Source: Haloarcula ordinaria
Lineage (GTDB): Archaea; Halobacteriota; Halobacteria; Halobacteriales; Haloarculaceae
Direction: 5' to 3'
Length of the DNA: 64,000 bases
Assembly (NCBI RefSeq): GCF_029338275.1
Contig: NZ_CP119789.1
Span: 930,001 to 994,000, forward strand
This document shows, one piece after another, positions 26,423-36,725 of the stretch. The notes under the pieces were generated by a model. It did no database searches, had not been told where the DNA came from, and saw only the letters and a list, made by a program, of their open reading frames with translations. How positions within the stretch are numbered: position 1 is the first letter of the stretch; every line of letters begins with the position of its first letter. Made by a program: the position numbers and the translations under genes.

Positions 26423-27446
26423 TCCCCTCGAACCCGTTGGGAACCGCTGCCCGCCCGACTGTGGCGGACGCGTCGACAGCGTGTCTCTCTGCTACACTCG
26501 CTCGACACTCGCCAGCGCGTGCAGGGCTATCCCTCAATCTCGTTTCCAGGGCCGTCGGTGCCCGAACGTTTCGCGGTCGCATATATGGCGTTACATCTTT
26601 CGTGGTATAAAAAACCGGGTCACAGTGGCCTGGTAGCGTTTCGCACGATTGAGTGGCCGTACGCCGTCTGTTCGCCACCGTCTCACCTGCGTACCCATCG
26701 CCTGCCCCAGCATCGACGTCTCTCGTGACGGTCAGTCACGCACTCTCGACGTGGGCCACGGAACTGAATCGGAGGCGACGGGCGCAGTGCGCGCGGTATG
26801 GTAATCATGACAGACGAACTGTCGCCTCCGAGTCGCGCCGCTGTGGTACCCGAACGCACATCGGCGTTCCCTGCAGCTGTTCGCTCCAGGGTAGTTCACG
26901 CTTCGACAACATCATTATTAAATCTGTGGACCAGGACACCGGTTCTGTTCTCTGTCCGGCAACCAGTCGGCTGGCTGGGGACCAACCGCGTGGTGGCTCT
27001 GTGGGACGCAGCGGCGGGCCGCTGTAACTATATATTCCCGGAACAAGCTGAAGAGGACTCCGCTAACCGAAATAGACGTCTAAAAGGGCAAGTATGAAAC
27101 CACTTTGCGAGAGAACAGACTCAAATAAGGCAATATAAGAGTTAAAATCTGACAATATAAACTCGAAATTTCGAAGATGCACATAGAAGTGGTCTAGTAG
27201 AACTATTAGTGGATTTTCGGTGAGATAAATGAGTCGAATCCCCAGATTTGTCGTAGTTTGACCAGTAATTTATGGACAAGTCTCGAGACAGACGGCCGCT
27301 GTCTCGTTAGCGATCGACCACTGGGGCGAATTCGACGGCCTAATTCCACTCCAAACTACATATCTTCTCCCCATCTATATAGACAATATACTGGACCGTA
27401 CCAATAATATAAACCCGTTTAATACTCCGTCCCCCTTCATCAGGTG
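26423..27446. other. 1-kb intergenic region upstream of the phosphate operon
   Basis: No supported gene. The left half is GC-rich with a TATAAAAAA run at 26604-26612; the right half (about 27015-27440) is AT-rich with many short TA-rich motifs. The right end contains the pstS promoter. Open frames here have random-looking composition (many Arg, Ser and Pro). It may hold regulatory sites for phosphate control or an unrecognised RNA. Confidence 0.55.
27405..27446 (+). promoter_or_regulatory. pstS promoter
   Basis: The TA-rich stretch AATAATATAAACC (about 27403-27415) is followed by GTTTAATAC (27416-27424). The TTTAA core is about 27 nt before the ATG at 27447, the spacing of a leaderless haloarchaeal promoter. 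Phosphate-responsive sites would be expected just upstream in the AT-rich 27300-27410 region, but I cannot name a specific box. Confidence 0.5.
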
Positions 27447-28625
27447 ATGGCGCACGACTCAAACCGTCTCTCGGACCGCGTATCGCGGCGCAAGTTCATC
27501 GCGACGACTGGTGCGGCCGGCGTCGCAACTGTTGCAGGTTGTTCTAGCGGTGACGGCGGCTCCGGTGGCAGCTCCGACGGCAGCAGTTCCGATGGCGGTA
27601 GTTCCGACGGGGGCAGTTCAGAGGAGACAGAGGCGGAAATGGACGAATCGGCCGACAGCTCCGACGATTCGGGCAGCTCCTCCGGGAGCATCTCGCCGCT
27701 CGAATCGGGTGGTTCGTCGACGGTCTACCCAATCATGAACTCGGCCGCGTCGTACTGGAACGCGAACCGACCGGCCAGTGACAGCGAGTACTGGCCACAC
27801 GGCGAGTACGACATTGATACAGACCTGAACCTCGCCGACTACTGGGGCAGCCTCTACGGCTTCGAGCCGGGCGAGGACGGCGACCCACCGTTTAATTTCA
27901 CGGTCGGCCTCTCTCACTCCGGGACCGGCGTCGAGAAGGTCATGAACGGCCAGCACGACATTGGCAACTCCTCGGGGAACGTCGAGGACGAGCTCCCGGA
28001 CCGTGACTCCTACGACGACTTCGTCGACCACGTCGTCGGTGTTGACGGCCAGCCGCTCGTCGTCTCCCAGGAAATCGCCGACGCCGGCGTCGAACAGATT
28101 ACTGGCGACGAACTCAAGGGCCTATATAAGGGCCGAATCACCAACTGGAGCGAACTCGGCGGTCCGGACCGCGAAATCCAGGTGCTGGGCCGCGTCAAGG
28201 GCTCCGGCACTCGAACCTCCTTCGTGAGCAACGTCTTCGGCAACCCCGAGGAGGACACCACAGTTGCAAACCGCTACGGCCAGAACCAGCGCCTCGCGCA
28301 GGCCATCGCCCAGGCCGACAACGCGATCAGCTACCTCGCGCTCGCGTTCATCAACACGCAGGGGATCGCGCCCATCGCCCTCGAGTGGGAAGGTACGACC
28401 TACGCCTACCAGGACGACGAGAACGGCCTAGACTCCACGGCGTACCCGCTCTCGCGTGACCTGCACTGCTACACGTGGCAGGGCACCTCCGAGAAGGAGG
28501 CCGCCGTCATCAACATGGTCCTCAACGACTTCGGACAGGACATCTTCGTCGCCCCGAACAACTACTTCACGCTCGGTGCCCGCCGACAGGAAGAACAGAT
28601 GGCGAAGCTCCCCGACCAGGTCTAA
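27447..28625 (+). CDS. pstS: Phosphate ABC transporter substrate-binding lipoprotein PstS
   Basis: 392 aa. Tat motif (SRRKFI, Arg14-Arg15) and lipobox VAGC (Cys32), followed by a Ser/Gly/Asp linker to about residue 75. The binding domain shows the PstS signatures GSSTVYPI, GLSHSGTGVEKV, DIGNSSG and GRVKGSGTRTSF, the last like the phosphate-binding loop. It captures phosphate at the cell surface for PstCAB. A GTG lies one codon earlier (27444); the ATG is preferred. First gene of a five-gene pst-phoU operon. Confidence 0.93.
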   Translation: MAHDSNRLSDRVSRRKFIATTGAAGVATVAGCSSGDGGSGGSSDGSSSDGGSSDGGSSEETEAEMDESADSSDDSGSSSGSISPLESGGSSTVYPIMNSAASYWNANRPASDSEYWPHGEYDIDTDLNLADYWGSLYGFEPGEDGDPPFNFTVGLSHSGTGVEKVMNGQHDIGNSSGNVEDELPDRDSYDDFVDHVVGVDGQPLVVSQEIADAGVEQITGDELKGLYKGRITNWSELGGPDREIQVLGRVKGSGTRTSFVSNVFGNPEEDTTVANRYGQNQRLAQAIAQADNAISYLALAFINTQGIAPIALEWEGTTYAYQDDENGLDSTAYPLSRDLHCYTWQGTSEKEAAVINMVLNDFGQDIFVAPNNYFTLGARRQEEQMAKLPDQV

Positions 28626-28745
28626 TCCCCACCGCTTCGGCCCTACCCCGGGTCGTTCGCACGTCGGCCAGTGCCCGGAAGACGAACTCCCGCCGAACGA
28701 AATACAGTGAACTTTTGATACCGTGAACTTTTGGTACTACACGAA

Positions 28746-29867
28746 ATGATGGACGATGTCAGGGTAACGGCACGTGAAACGATACTTGGCGGAGACGCCA
28801 CCGAGGGGTCGTTACTGGCCGTCGGTGCCTCTGCGGTGACGCTGGTCGCGTTGCTTCTGGTCTTTCTCTTCCGACCGGTCTTCGCCCTCCCCGTTTTCGG
28901 GGCGTTCGTCTTCGTGACTGCCATCGGCTGGACGACGTATCAGGCTGAAATCGCCCGACTGCTCACACTGCTCGCGACCGTACTGACGGTCCTGACGGTG
29001 GCGTTTATCACCATCTTCCTCTTTTCGAGTGCCCTGCCCGCGTTCCTCGAACACGGCTTCGGGCTCGTGCTCATCCCCGAGAAGAACGGGCAGGCGCGCT
29101 GGTTCTTCTGGCTCGAGGCGGTTCTCCCGAGCGACTCGACGTTCTGGAACCCCCTCAGTGGGGCCTACTCGTTGATTCCGATGATTTGGGGGACCGTCCT
29201 GGTCACTATTATCGCCGGGGCCGTCGCGGGGCCGCTCGGTATCTTCGGCGCGCTCTTCATCGCCGAAGTCGCCAGCGACGGCCTGCGCGAGGTCGTCAAG
29301 CCCGGCGTCGAGATTCTCGCCGGTATCCCCTCCATCGTCTACGGCTTCATCGGCTTCCAGGTGCTCAACAGCTTCATCCAGGTGAACTTCCTCGACGACG
29401 GTGCGAGCTTTCTCATCGCGGGGCTCGTCGTCGGCGTCATGGCGCTCCCGACCGTCGTCTCGGTCGGTGAAGACGCGTTGTCGAGCGTCCCGAGCGCGAT
29501 GGGTGACGGCTCGGTCGCCATGGGCGCGACCGAGTGGCAGACGATGAAGAGCATCTCCATCCCCGCCGCCTTCTCCGGCATCTCCGCGGGAATCATCCTG
29601 GGACTCGGCCGGGCCATCGGCGAGACGATGGCCGTCGCCGCCATCATGGCGTCGGGGACCACGTTCGCCGACCCGCTCTTCGACATCTTCGACGCGAACG
29701 CGACCCTGACTAGCCTCATCGCGACCCAGTACGGCAGCGCCTCCGAGAGCACAATCGACGTGCTCTTCGTCGCTGGCGTGATGCTGTTCGTCATCGTCGC
29801 CGGCATGAGCATCGTCTCCCAGTACATCGAACAGCAGATGGAAGCGAAACTGAAGGGGCAACAATGA
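28746..29867 (+). CDS. pstC: Phosphate ABC transporter permease PstC
   Basis: 373 aa membrane protein. About three extra N-terminal helices precede the permease domain, which carries the ABC-permease loop (SSVPSAMGDGSVAMGATEWQ, near residues 245-265) and GLGRAIGETMAVA. The ATG at 28746 is chosen over an in-frame TTG at 28731; a second ATG follows immediately. It forms the channel with PstA. The 120-nt gap from pstS includes the repeated GTGAACTTTTG-like sequence (28707-28733), and the stop overlaps pstA by 4 nt. Confidence 0.92.
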   Translation: MMDDVRVTARETILGGDATEGSLLAVGASAVTLVALLLVFLFRPVFALPVFGAFVFVTAIGWTTYQAEIARLLTLLATVLTVLTVAFITIFLFSSALPAFLEHGFGLVLIPEKNGQARWFFWLEAVLPSDSTFWNPLSGAYSLIPMIWGTVLVTIIAGAVAGPLGIFGALFIAEVASDGLREVVKPGVEILAGIPSIVYGFIGFQVLNSFIQVNFLDDGASFLIAGLVVGVMALPTVVSVGEDALSSVPSAMGDGSVAMGATEWQTMKSISIPAAFSGISAGIILGLGRAIGETMAVAAIMASGTTFADPLFDIFDANATLTSLIATQYGSASESTIDVLFVAGVMLFVIVAGMSIVSQYIEQQMEAKLKGQQ

Positions 29868-32515
29868 GCGACGCATACGCCAACGAGAACGCGCTGGTCA
29901 GTGCCGAATCGAACGTCTACGACAGGGGCGTCGACGCCGCCATCTCACTCACCATCGTCGGCTTCGCCGTCGCCCTGATCTCGCTGGTCAACATCGTCGC
30001 GCTCGACGCGAGCGGGACCGCTCTCGGCCAGTTCTTCCTGACGCTGCTCGCCGTCGTCGTCGGCGGCGTCGGCATCGTCGGCCTCGCGTCCTACACGAAC
30101 GTCGCCCCCGTCACCTCACAGCGCGTCCGTGGCATCGGCTTCGGACTGCTCGTCACGACGCTGGTGCTGACAGTCCTCGCCTTCGGACTGGGCGTCTCGC
30201 TGGCGACACTCCTCGGACTCGTCCTCCTGTTCGAGGCCCTGTCCGTCGCGACCGCCGGCGTCGTCTCTCGGATGGATCTCGTCGACACGGAACCGAACAT
30301 GAGCGCCGGCCTGCTGGCCGGGGGCGCTTACGGCGTCATCGGCCTCGCCATCGGCGCGGCGCTCGGCGGGACGTTCGTCGGCTTCGAGTCGCTGCTCTGG
30401 CCGGTCGTCTCGCTTGCCGCTGGAGCGGGGATGGCGGCACTCGCCATCTTCCCACGCGAGGACCTCGGGTCGACGCTCCCGACGGCCCTCGTCGTCGGCC
30501 TGCTCGGCGCAGTCATCGCCACGTCTGTGCTTGGCGTCTCCTGGCAGTGGAACCCCCAGACCCTCTCCGGGGGGTTCACCGGGACTGCGATGATTCCGGT
30601 CTTCGTGCTGTTCTCCTCGGTGCTCGCGGCCTGGTCGGCCGCGAAGGCCCGCGCGGGTTTCGGTGCCCGTGGCCGGGAGTACGGTGCGTTCCTCGTCATC
30701 AACCTGAACGCGTTCCTGATGCTCTCGGTGATGGCCACCATCGTGGTGTTCGTGACGGTGAAGGGCGTCGGCTTCGCGTTCCACGGCCTCTCTATCGGCG
30801 CGCTGGCCGCGCTCGTCCTCCTCTCGCCGCTGCTCGTCGGGGCACTCCAGATTGCTCGCACGCCCGCGGGGACCAACGAGTGGCACAGCGGGGCCCGGCA
30901 GGTCCTGCGCGTCCTCCCGCTCGCGGCGGTCGGTTCCGTCGCCGCCGTTCTCCTCTCGGTGCTCGCGACGGGCAACGCGCTCGCGTACGAGTTCACCTAC
31001 TTCGTGCTGGTCAATCGGGCCGAGCAACCGCTGGACACCGCCGTCTCGGTGACGCCCGAGACGACCGTCGGCGCGCTGGTGCTCGTCGGCCCGGCGCTCG
31101 TCCTCTTCGTATACTTCTTCCGTCGCTACGGCTCGCTGCGGGGCGTCGGCAGTCGCTTCGAGCGCGCCGAAATCTTCAGGCAGGTCGTTCCGCTGGCGGT
31201 GCTGGGTATCGCGGCGCTCATCTTCGTCTTCCTGGTCGGTGGTCCGACGCCGCTCGGCCTCCCGCTCGGGGGGACGCTCGGTGTGGCCGTCGTCTACCTC
31301 GGCTCGCTTGCGGCCGCCGGCCTGGCACTCCTCCCGCTGGCCAGTGCCCTCACCGGCGACGGTGACCTGAGCGAGCGGGCCCAGGACCGGGCGCAGCTGT
31401 TCACGCTCGGCGTCTTCGGCGGGCTCGCGCTGCTGACCACTGTCCTCTTCCTCCAGCCGGTCGCCCAGGTGACGCCGAGTCTCGGTCCGGTCAACGCCGT
31501 GGCCGCGATGGGGCTGCTGGGCGCCGTCGGGTCGCTCTCGACGGCCGCGCTCACGACGGTCGCTCGGCGGGGGACCGATGAGACGCTCCCCCAGCGACTC
31601 CTCGCAGAGGAGACGCGCCTCGCGCTCGCCGGCGCGGCCGGCTTCCTCGCGCTGGTGGGCCTGCACGTGGCCGTCACCGGCGTCCCGCTGTTTGTGGTCG
31701 GCTTCGCCGTCGCCAACGCCGGGACGTTCTCCTGGCCGATGGTGATGCAGGCGTACATCCCGCTGGGCGCGGAACCCGGCGGTATCATGCCGGCCATCGT
31801 CGGCACGGTGTGGCTGGTCGTCGGCGCGACCCTCTTCGCCGTCCCGCTGGGCCTCGGTGCCGCGGTCTTCCTGACCGAGTACGCCGAACAGGGTCGGTTC
31901 ACGGCCATCGTCGAGATCGCGACCAATGCGCTGTGGTCCACGCCGAGCATCGTCTTCGGCCTCTTCGGCGCGGCGTTCCTCATCCCGCGCATCGGCGGCG
32001 ACGAGTCGCTGCTCGCCGGGATGCTCGTGCTGGGCTTCATGCTCCTCCCGCTGGTGCTCATCACTTCGCGGGAGGCCATCAAGGCCGTCCCCGACGAGTA
32101 CCGGGACGCGAGCGCCGCGCTGGGCGTGACCCAGTGGGAGACCATCCGGAGCGTCGTCGTCCCGGCCGCGATGCCCGGCGTCATCACCGGCGTCATCCTC
32201 GGCGTCGGCCGCATCGCCGGCGAGACGGCCCCGCTCATCCTGGTGCTGGGGTCGACGCTGAACGCCACGGAGTCGGCCGAGGTCATCCAGGGCTTCCGGT
32301 TCATGGCCGAACCGCCGTTCGTCGCCAACGAGGCGTTGCTCTCCGCGTCCGCCTCGCTGCCGACCCAGGTGTGGGCCGTCATCGCCGCCGGCGTCAGCGG
32401 GTCGCCGTCGATGGGGTGGGCGACGGCCTTCATCCTGCTGATGGTGGTGCTGACGTTCTACGCCGTCGGTATCATCGCCCGGACCTACTTCAGGAGGAAA
32501 CTGAACTATGAGTGA
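29864..32515 (+). CDS. pstA: Phosphate ABC transporter permease PstA with very long N-terminal membrane extension
   Basis: 883 aa. The permease domain is C-terminal (from about residue 620: [18 protein letters not shown], then the loop [20 protein letters not shown] near 740 and [13 protein letters not shown]). The first 600 residues are a long series of hydrophobic segments, perhaps 14-16, without a recognised domain; ordinary PstA proteins are about 300 aa. The coding is continuous with uniform GC-rich codons, so it is a fusion or extension, not an annotation error. It overlaps pstC by 4 nt and pstB by 8 nt. Confidence 0.9.
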   Translation: MSDAYANENALVSAESNVYDRGVDAAISLTIVGFAVALISLVNIVALDASGTALGQFFLTLLAVVVGGVGIVGLASYTNVAPVTSQRVRGIGFGLLVTTLVLTVLAFGLGVSLATLLGLVLLFEALSVATAGVVSRMDLVDTEPNMSAGLLAGGAYGVIGLAIGAALGGTFVGFESLLWPVVSLAAGAGMAALAIFPREDLGSTLPTALVVGLLGAVIATSVLGVSWQWNPQTLSGGFTGTAMIPVFVLFSSVLAAWSAAKARAGFGARGREYGAFLVINLNAFLMLSVMATIVVFVTVKGVGFAFHGLSIGALAALVLLSPLLVGALQIARTPAGTNEWHSGARQVLRVLPLAAVGSVAAVLLSVLATGNALAYEFTYFVLVNRAEQPLDTAVSVTPETTVGALVLVGPALVLFVYFFRRYGSLRGVGSRFERAEIFRQVVPLAVLGIAALIFVFLVGGPTPLGLPLGGTLGVAVVYLGSLAAAGLALLPLASALTGDGDLSERAQDRAQLFTLGVFGGLALLTTVLFLQPVAQVTPSLGPVNAVAAMGLLGAVGSLSTAALTTVARRGTDETLPQRLLAEETRLALAGAAGFLALVGLHVAVTGVPLFVVGFAVANAGTFSWPMVMQAYIPLGAEPGGIMPAIVGTVWLVVGATLFAVPLGLGAAVFLTEYAEQGRFTAIVEIATNALWSTPSIVFGLFGAAFLIPRIGGDESLLAGMLVLGFMLLPLVLITSREAIKAVPDEYRDASAALGVTQWETIRSVVVPAAMPGVITGVILGVGRIAGETAPLILVLGSTLNATESAEVIQGFRFMAEPPFVANEALLSASASLPTQVWAVIAAGVSGSPSMGWATAFILLMVVLTFYAVGIIARTYFRRKLNYE

Positions 32516-33419
32516 TTCAATGACAGAGACAGAACCCGAGCGCACCACGAGCCAGACGACGACCACGACCGCCGGCGAGACCGACGAGCGGGTCCGCGAG
32601 GAGTGGACCGACTACCGCTTCGACGGCCCGGCGAAACTCTCCGTCGAGGACCTCAACGTCTGGTACGGGGACGACCACGCCATCAAGGACGTCTCGATGG
32701 ACATCCCCGAGAACAGCGTCACGGCGCTCATCGGCCCCTCGGGCTGTGGGAAGTCCACCTTCCTCCGGTGTCTCAACCGGATGAACGACCGCATCAAGAT
32801 CGCCCGCATCGAGGGCTCGGTCGAACTGGACGGGATGGAGATCTACAATCCCAACGCGAACCTCGTCGAACTGCGAAAGCGCATCGGGATGGTGTTCCAG
32901 TCGCCCAACCCGTTCCCGAAGTCCATCCGGGACAACATCTCCTACGGCCCGCGCAAACACGGCGACATCAACAAGGGCCTGCTCGCGCGCCTCTTCGGCC
33001 GCGACGACACCGCCGCGGAGACGGAACTCGTCGAGCGCGCGCTCAAGCAGGCCGCGCTCTGGGACGAGGTTAGCGACCGCCTGGACGACAACGCGCTGGG
33101 CCTCTCGGGCGGCCAGCAACAGCGCCTCTGCATCGCCCGCGCGCTGGCGACCGACCCCGAGGTCATCCTGATGGACGAACCGGCCTCCGCGCTGGACCCC
33201 ATCGCCACCTCGAAGATCGAGGACCTCGTGGCCGAGCTCTCGAAGGACTACACCGTCGTCATCGTCACGCACAACATGCAGCAGGCGGCCCGCATCTCCG
33301 ACCAGACCGCCGTCTTCCTCACGGGCGGTGAACTCGTCGAGTACGACGACACCGACAAGATCTTCGAGAACCCCGAGAGCCAGCGCGTCGAGGACTACGT
33401 CACCGGCAAGTTCGGGTGA
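32508..33419 (+). CDS. pstB: Phosphate ABC transporter ATP-binding protein PstB
   Basis: 303 aa. Walker [10 protein letters not shown] (about 76-84), signature [16 protein letters not shown], Walker [14 protein letters not shown] and switch [13 protein letters not shown] are diagnostic for PstB, as is the [12 protein letters not shown] segment after Walker A. An N-terminal acidic, Thr-rich tail of about 45 residues is typical of halophiles. A clear Shine-Dalgarno sequence AGGAGG (32492-32497) inside the end of pstA fixes the start. Confidence 0.95.
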   Translation: MSDSMTETEPERTTSQTTTTTAGETDERVREEWTDYRFDGPAKLSVEDLNVWYGDDHAIKDVSMDIPENSVTALIGPSGCGKSTFLRCLNRMNDRIKIARIEGSVELDGMEIYNPNANLVELRKRIGMVFQSPNPFPKSIRDNISYGPRKHGDINKGLLARLFGRDDTAAETELVERALKQAALWDEVSDRLDDNALGLSGGQQQRLCIARALATDPEVILMDEPASALDPIATSKIEDLVAELSKDYTVVIVTHNMQQAARISDQTAVFLTGGELVEYDDTDKIFENPESQRVEDYVTGKFG

Positions 33420-33425
33420 TCCCCC

Positions 33426-34100
33426 GTGGCCCGTGAGCCCTACCAGGAGGCCCTTTCGGACCTCCGGAACGACGTGCTCGCGATGGGTGAACTCGTCGGC
33501 GACCGCCTCGAGATGGCGCTCGACGCCCTCGAGACCGGCGACGAGGACCTCGCCCGGACGGTCGTCGAGGGCGACGACGAGGTCAACGACCTGTATCTCT
33601 CGCTCGAGGACCGCTGTGTGGACCTCATCGCCCTCCAGCAACCGGTCGCCGGCGACCTCCGGCTGGTGGCCGCCTCGTTCAAGATTCTCACCGACCTCGA
33701 ACGCATCGGCGACCTGGCCTCGAACCTGGCCGGCTACGCCCTGGCGGCGAGCGACGACCTCACGCCGGAGGTGGCCATCGACGACATCGGTCGTGACGCC
33801 CTCGCCCTCTTAGAGCGGAGTCTGGCGGCCTACGAGAGCGAGGACGCCGATGCGTGCCGGGCCATCGCGGACGCAGACGACGACATCGACGCGCTCTGTC
33901 AGCACGCGAGCGAGACGGTCGTCCGCGACCTCATCCAGCGCGAGGCCGACGAGGACCTGTGGGGCGTCGAACAGCTGCTCGACGACGTCTCGCGGGTCCT
34001 GCTCATCATCCGTGACCTCGAACGCGTCGGTGACCACGCGGTGAACATCGCCGCGCGGACGCTGTACATGGTCGACACCAGCACCGAACTCATCTACTGA
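33426..34100 (+). CDS. phoU: PhoU phosphate signalling protein
   Basis: 224 aa, all-alpha protein with two PhoU repeats; each has the acidic metal-binding stretch (LERIGDLASNLA near residue 95 and LERVGDHAVNIA near 200). It starts with GTG six bases after the pstB stop. PhoU restrains Pst-dependent uptake and links it to phosphate signalling. No PhoR/PhoB-type kinase is nearby, as is usual in haloarchaea. Confidence 0.93.
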   Translation: MAREPYQEALSDLRNDVLAMGELVGDRLEMALDALETGDEDLARTVVEGDDEVNDLYLSLEDRCVDLIALQQPVAGDLRLVAASFKILTDLERIGDLASNLAGYALAASDDLTPEVAIDDIGRDALALLERSLAAYESEDADACRAIADADDDIDALCQHASETVVRDLIQREADEDLWGVEQLLDDVSRVLLIIRDLERVGDHAVNIAARTLYMVDTSTELIY

Positions 34101-34152
34101 CCGACTGCCGACCCGGGCTGCAACTGACACAACCGGGCCCGCCGACGTGGTC

Positions 34153-35448
34153 TCACTCCCGCCAGGCCGCCCACTCTCGGTGGGCCTCGGCGACGCTGGC
34201 GATCTCCGCGCCGCGCAGCGCCCCCTGTTCCGTGAGGACTGCCGTCACCGCGTCGGCCGGCGTCACGTCGAACGTCGGGTTCGCAACCGCGACGGACTTC
34301 TCACCGTCGTACACCTCGCTCGCGTCGCGCGGTTCGAGGTCGTAGCCGTCGCCGGTCGCCACCTTGTCGCTGGCGGCCACGACGAACACGTCGATGCCGT
34401 CGCGGGCCGCAGCAATCGCGGCCGCCCGCGTCCCTGCCTTGTTGACCACGCGGCCGTCCGGGAGGACACGGTCGGCCCCGACGAGCACCGCGCCAGCGTC
34501 CCAGTCGACGAGTTCGAACGCGAACGCGGCGTCGGTCGTCAGCGTCACGTCGTGGTCGGCGGCCAGTGACTCGGCGACGCCGACGCCCTCACCGCCTGGC
34601 CGGGACTCGGCGACGAGGACGTTCTCGGCAGCGGCTTCCCGTATCGCCGCCTCGACCGTCCCCGACCGCGAGAGCGTCGCCACCCTGTCGGGGAGTCGCT
34701 CGGCAGCCAGCGAAGCGGCCGCTCCGTCGGCATCCACCGATTGTTCGACGGCGCCCGTCGCGGCTCGTTCGACGGCAACAGCCGTCCCGTCGCCGCTCGC
34801 CGCGACCATGACGCGGTTCACGCGGTTCGCGACGACGGCCATCGAGGGGCGAGTGTCCAGCAGCCGCTCGGCCAGGTCGGCCAGGTCGTCCCAGTCGTCG
34901 CCGCCCCGCTCGGCGGTCTCCAGGTCGTCCCACCGGCCCGATGCAGCCAGCGCGGCCTCGTCGCGCAGGACGTCGAGCGCCCGCAGCGAGAGCCAGGCCG
35001 ACCCGTGGACGGTGTCCTCGGCGACGGTCCCGACCCGAGGACGTACCCGGTCGTAGGACGTCCACAGGCGCGGGACCGTCTCCCGACGGAGTATCTCTGG
35101 CGGGGCGACCCACGCGAACTCGGTCGTCTCCTCGTTGGTCGCCACCGACCGCGAGTCACAGTCGAAGAGGAACGGGTGGACGACCCACCGGGTCCCGTGC
35201 TCCGCGTCTTCGACGGGGAAGGATGCGCCGGTCTCGACGAGCGTCACCGCGTCGGCCAGGGCGACTTCCTCGTCTATCTCGGCCCGGGCGGCCGTCTCCG
35301 GGTCGCGCTCTTCGCCTTCGTCGTCGGCGACGTGGCCCGCGACGCCGCCCCACTGGCCCTGATACGACCCGACGGCGTCGCTCCGACGCAGGAGTAGTAT
35401 CTCCCCCTCGTTGCGCAGGAAGCAGGTGACGACGTGGCGCTCGTCCAT
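34153..35448 (-). CDS. NUDIX hydrolase fused to an eIF-2B-like domain
   Basis: 431 aa, two domains. Residues about 1-150 are NUDIX-like, but the box is degenerate: it holds an insertion (ADDEGEERDPET) and reads ARAEIDEEVAL where REUxEExGU is usual. Residues about 160-431 resemble the eIF-2B alpha/beta/delta and ribose-1,5-bisphosphate isomerase fold, with LVGADRVLPDGRVVNKAGT and FVVAASDKV. The fusion is a recurrent haloarchaeal gene of unproven function, perhaps in sugar-phosphate or nucleotide turnover. It is convergent with phoU. Confidence 0.85.
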   Translation of the reverse strand: MDERHVVTCFLRNEGEILLLRRSDAVGSYQGQWGGVAGHVADDEGEERDPETAARAEIDEEVALADAVTLVETGASFPVEDAEHGTRWVVHPFLFDCDSRSVATNEETTEFAWVAPPEILRRETVPRLWTSYDRVRPRVGTVAEDTVHGSAWLSLRALDVLRDEAALAASGRWDDLETAERGGDDWDDLADLAERLLDTRPSMAVVANRVNRVMVAASGDGTAVAVERAATGAVEQSVDADGAAASLAAERLPDRVATLSRSGTVEAAIREAAAENVLVAESRPGGEGVGVAESLAADHDVTLTTDAAFAFELVDWDAGAVLVGADRVLPDGRVVNKAGTRAAAIAAARDGIDVFVVAASDKVATGDGYDLEPRDASEVYDGEKSVAVANPTFDVTPADAVTAVLTEQGALRGAEIASVAEAHREWAAWRE

Positions 35449-35485
35449 ACGGGACTGTCGCGCGCCCGGGCAATGAGGCTGGGGG

Positions 35486-36598
35486 CTACAGCGCGTCGAG
35501 CAGCGCGTCGACGTCCTCGCGGGTGTTGAACACGTGGACCGAGGCCCTGACGGCGTCCGGGTGGGGGAGCGAGCGGACGACGATGCCCTCGTCGGCGAGA
35601 CGCTCGACCGTCGCTTCGGGGTCGTCGGCGGCGAACGTCACCAGCCCGGATTCGTACTCGGCGGGACTCAACACCCGGTCGCCCAGTCCGGCCTTGAGGC
35701 GGTCGGTGAGCGTTTCGACGTGTGACTGGACGGTGTCGAGGCCGACGGCCTCCATCGTCTCGACGGCCTCGGCCAGCGCGACGTAGGGGGCCGGCGACGT
35801 CGTCCCGACCTCGAAGCGGCGGCCCCCCTCGTGGTAGGTGTAGTCGGCGGCCGTGGGGTCGGTGACGCTCCGGTAGCCGATGCGGGTCTGTCGCAGTCGG
35901 TCGTGGGCTTCGGGGTCGACGTAGAGGAAGCCGCTCCCCCACACGCCCAGTAGCCACTTGTGGCCCGCCATCGCGACGAAGTCGGCCCCCCACTCCGTGA
36001 CGTCGACCGGGTGCTGGCCCACCGACTGGACCGCGTCGACGAGCACCTGCGCACCGGCGTCGTGGGCGATATCGACTACCTCGCCGACCGGGAGCCGGGT
36101 CCCGTGGGTCCACGTGAGCGAACTCAGCGACACGAGCCGCGCGTCCGCGACCGTCGCTTTCACCTCCGCCATGTCCAGCCGTCCCTGCTCGGTCTCGAGA
36201 ACGCGGACCTCGACGTCGTGTGTGTCGACCAGGCGGTCCCACGGCAGCGTCCCGGCGGGGTGTTCCAGGTCGGTCCTGACCACCACGTCGCCCGGCTGCC
36301 AGTCGATGGCGCCCGCGACGAGGTTGACGCCGTCGGCCGTGCTGCGGGTGAACGCGACGTCGTCGGGGGCGGCACCGACGTGGCCCGCCACGACCTCGCG
36401 GGCGGCGGCCAGCGCGCTCCAGGCGACTTTGTAGGGTCCCTCCCCTGCCGGCGCTTCGAAGGCGTGGCGCTCCAGGAACCCCGTCGCGGCACTAACGACG
36501 TTCCGTGGGCTCGGACCGCTCGCGCCCGTGTTGAAGTACGTACACCGTTCCAGCGCCGGAATCGACGCGCGGAGGTCCGCTGGGTTCATAGTCGGCAT
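35486..36598 (-). CDS. Class V aminotransferase (SufS / isopenicillin-N-epimerase-like)
   Basis: 370 aa PLP enzyme. TFNTGASGPSP-like start (residues YFNTGASGPSPRNV), PAGTLPWDRLV, VDAVQSVGQHPVDV and the PLP-lysine motif AMAGHKWLLGVWGSGFLYV are seen. The cysteine loop that defines cysteine desulfurases is not obvious near the C-terminus, so an epimerase, kynureninase-like or lyase role is as likely. Two ATG codons (36598, 36589) are possible starts. Divergent from the metal-transport operon. Confidence 0.88.
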   Translation of the reverse strand: MPTMNPADLRASIPALERCTYFNTGASGPSPRNVVSAATGFLERHAFEAPAGEGPYKVAWSALAAAREVVAGHVGAAPDDVAFTRSTADGVNLVAGAIDWQPGDVVVRTDLEHPAGTLPWDRLVDTHDVEVRVLETEQGRLDMAEVKATVADARLVSLSSLTWTHGTRLPVGEVVDIAHDAGAQVLVDAVQSVGQHPVDVTEWGADFVAMAGHKWLLGVWGSGFLYVDPEAHDRLRQTRIGYRSVTDPTAADYTYHEGGRRFEVGTTSPAPYVALAEAVETMEAVGLDTVQSHVETLTDRLKAGLGDRVLSPAEYESGLVTFAADDPEATVERLADEGIVVRSLPHPDAVRASVHVFNTREDVDALLDAL

Positions 36599-36658
36599 AC
36601 GGCCACCGCCGTCTTGAGGACTGTGCCACCGCCGGGGCCGACACCATCTCGGCCAAGG

Positions 36659-36702
36659 ATTAGACTCGTCTAATTAAAGACTTTGAACGGAACTATTAAT
36701 TG
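36659..36702 (+). promoter_or_regulatory. Promoter of the metal-transport operon with a candidate metalloregulator palindrome
   Basis: ATTAGAC-TC-GTCTAAT (36659-36674) is a 7-bp perfect inverted repeat lying about 20 nt upstream of a TATA-like ACTATTAATTGG (36691-36702), itself 27 nt before the ATG at 36726. The TTAG...CTAA outline resembles sites bound by DtxR/IdeR/SirR-type metal repressors, which control Mn and Fe uptake in haloarchaea. It could also affect the divergent aminotransferase gene. Role inferred from position and shape. Confidence 0.5.
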
Positions 36703-36725
36703 GTTCGGGTGACTCTCTCCCAGTA

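Noticed and set aside
26653..27027. 124-codon open frame on the forward strand
   Set aside because: Composition (Arg, Ser, Cys) and the lack of any domain suggest chance; it crosses from GC-rich to AT-rich DNA without a change expected of a gene.
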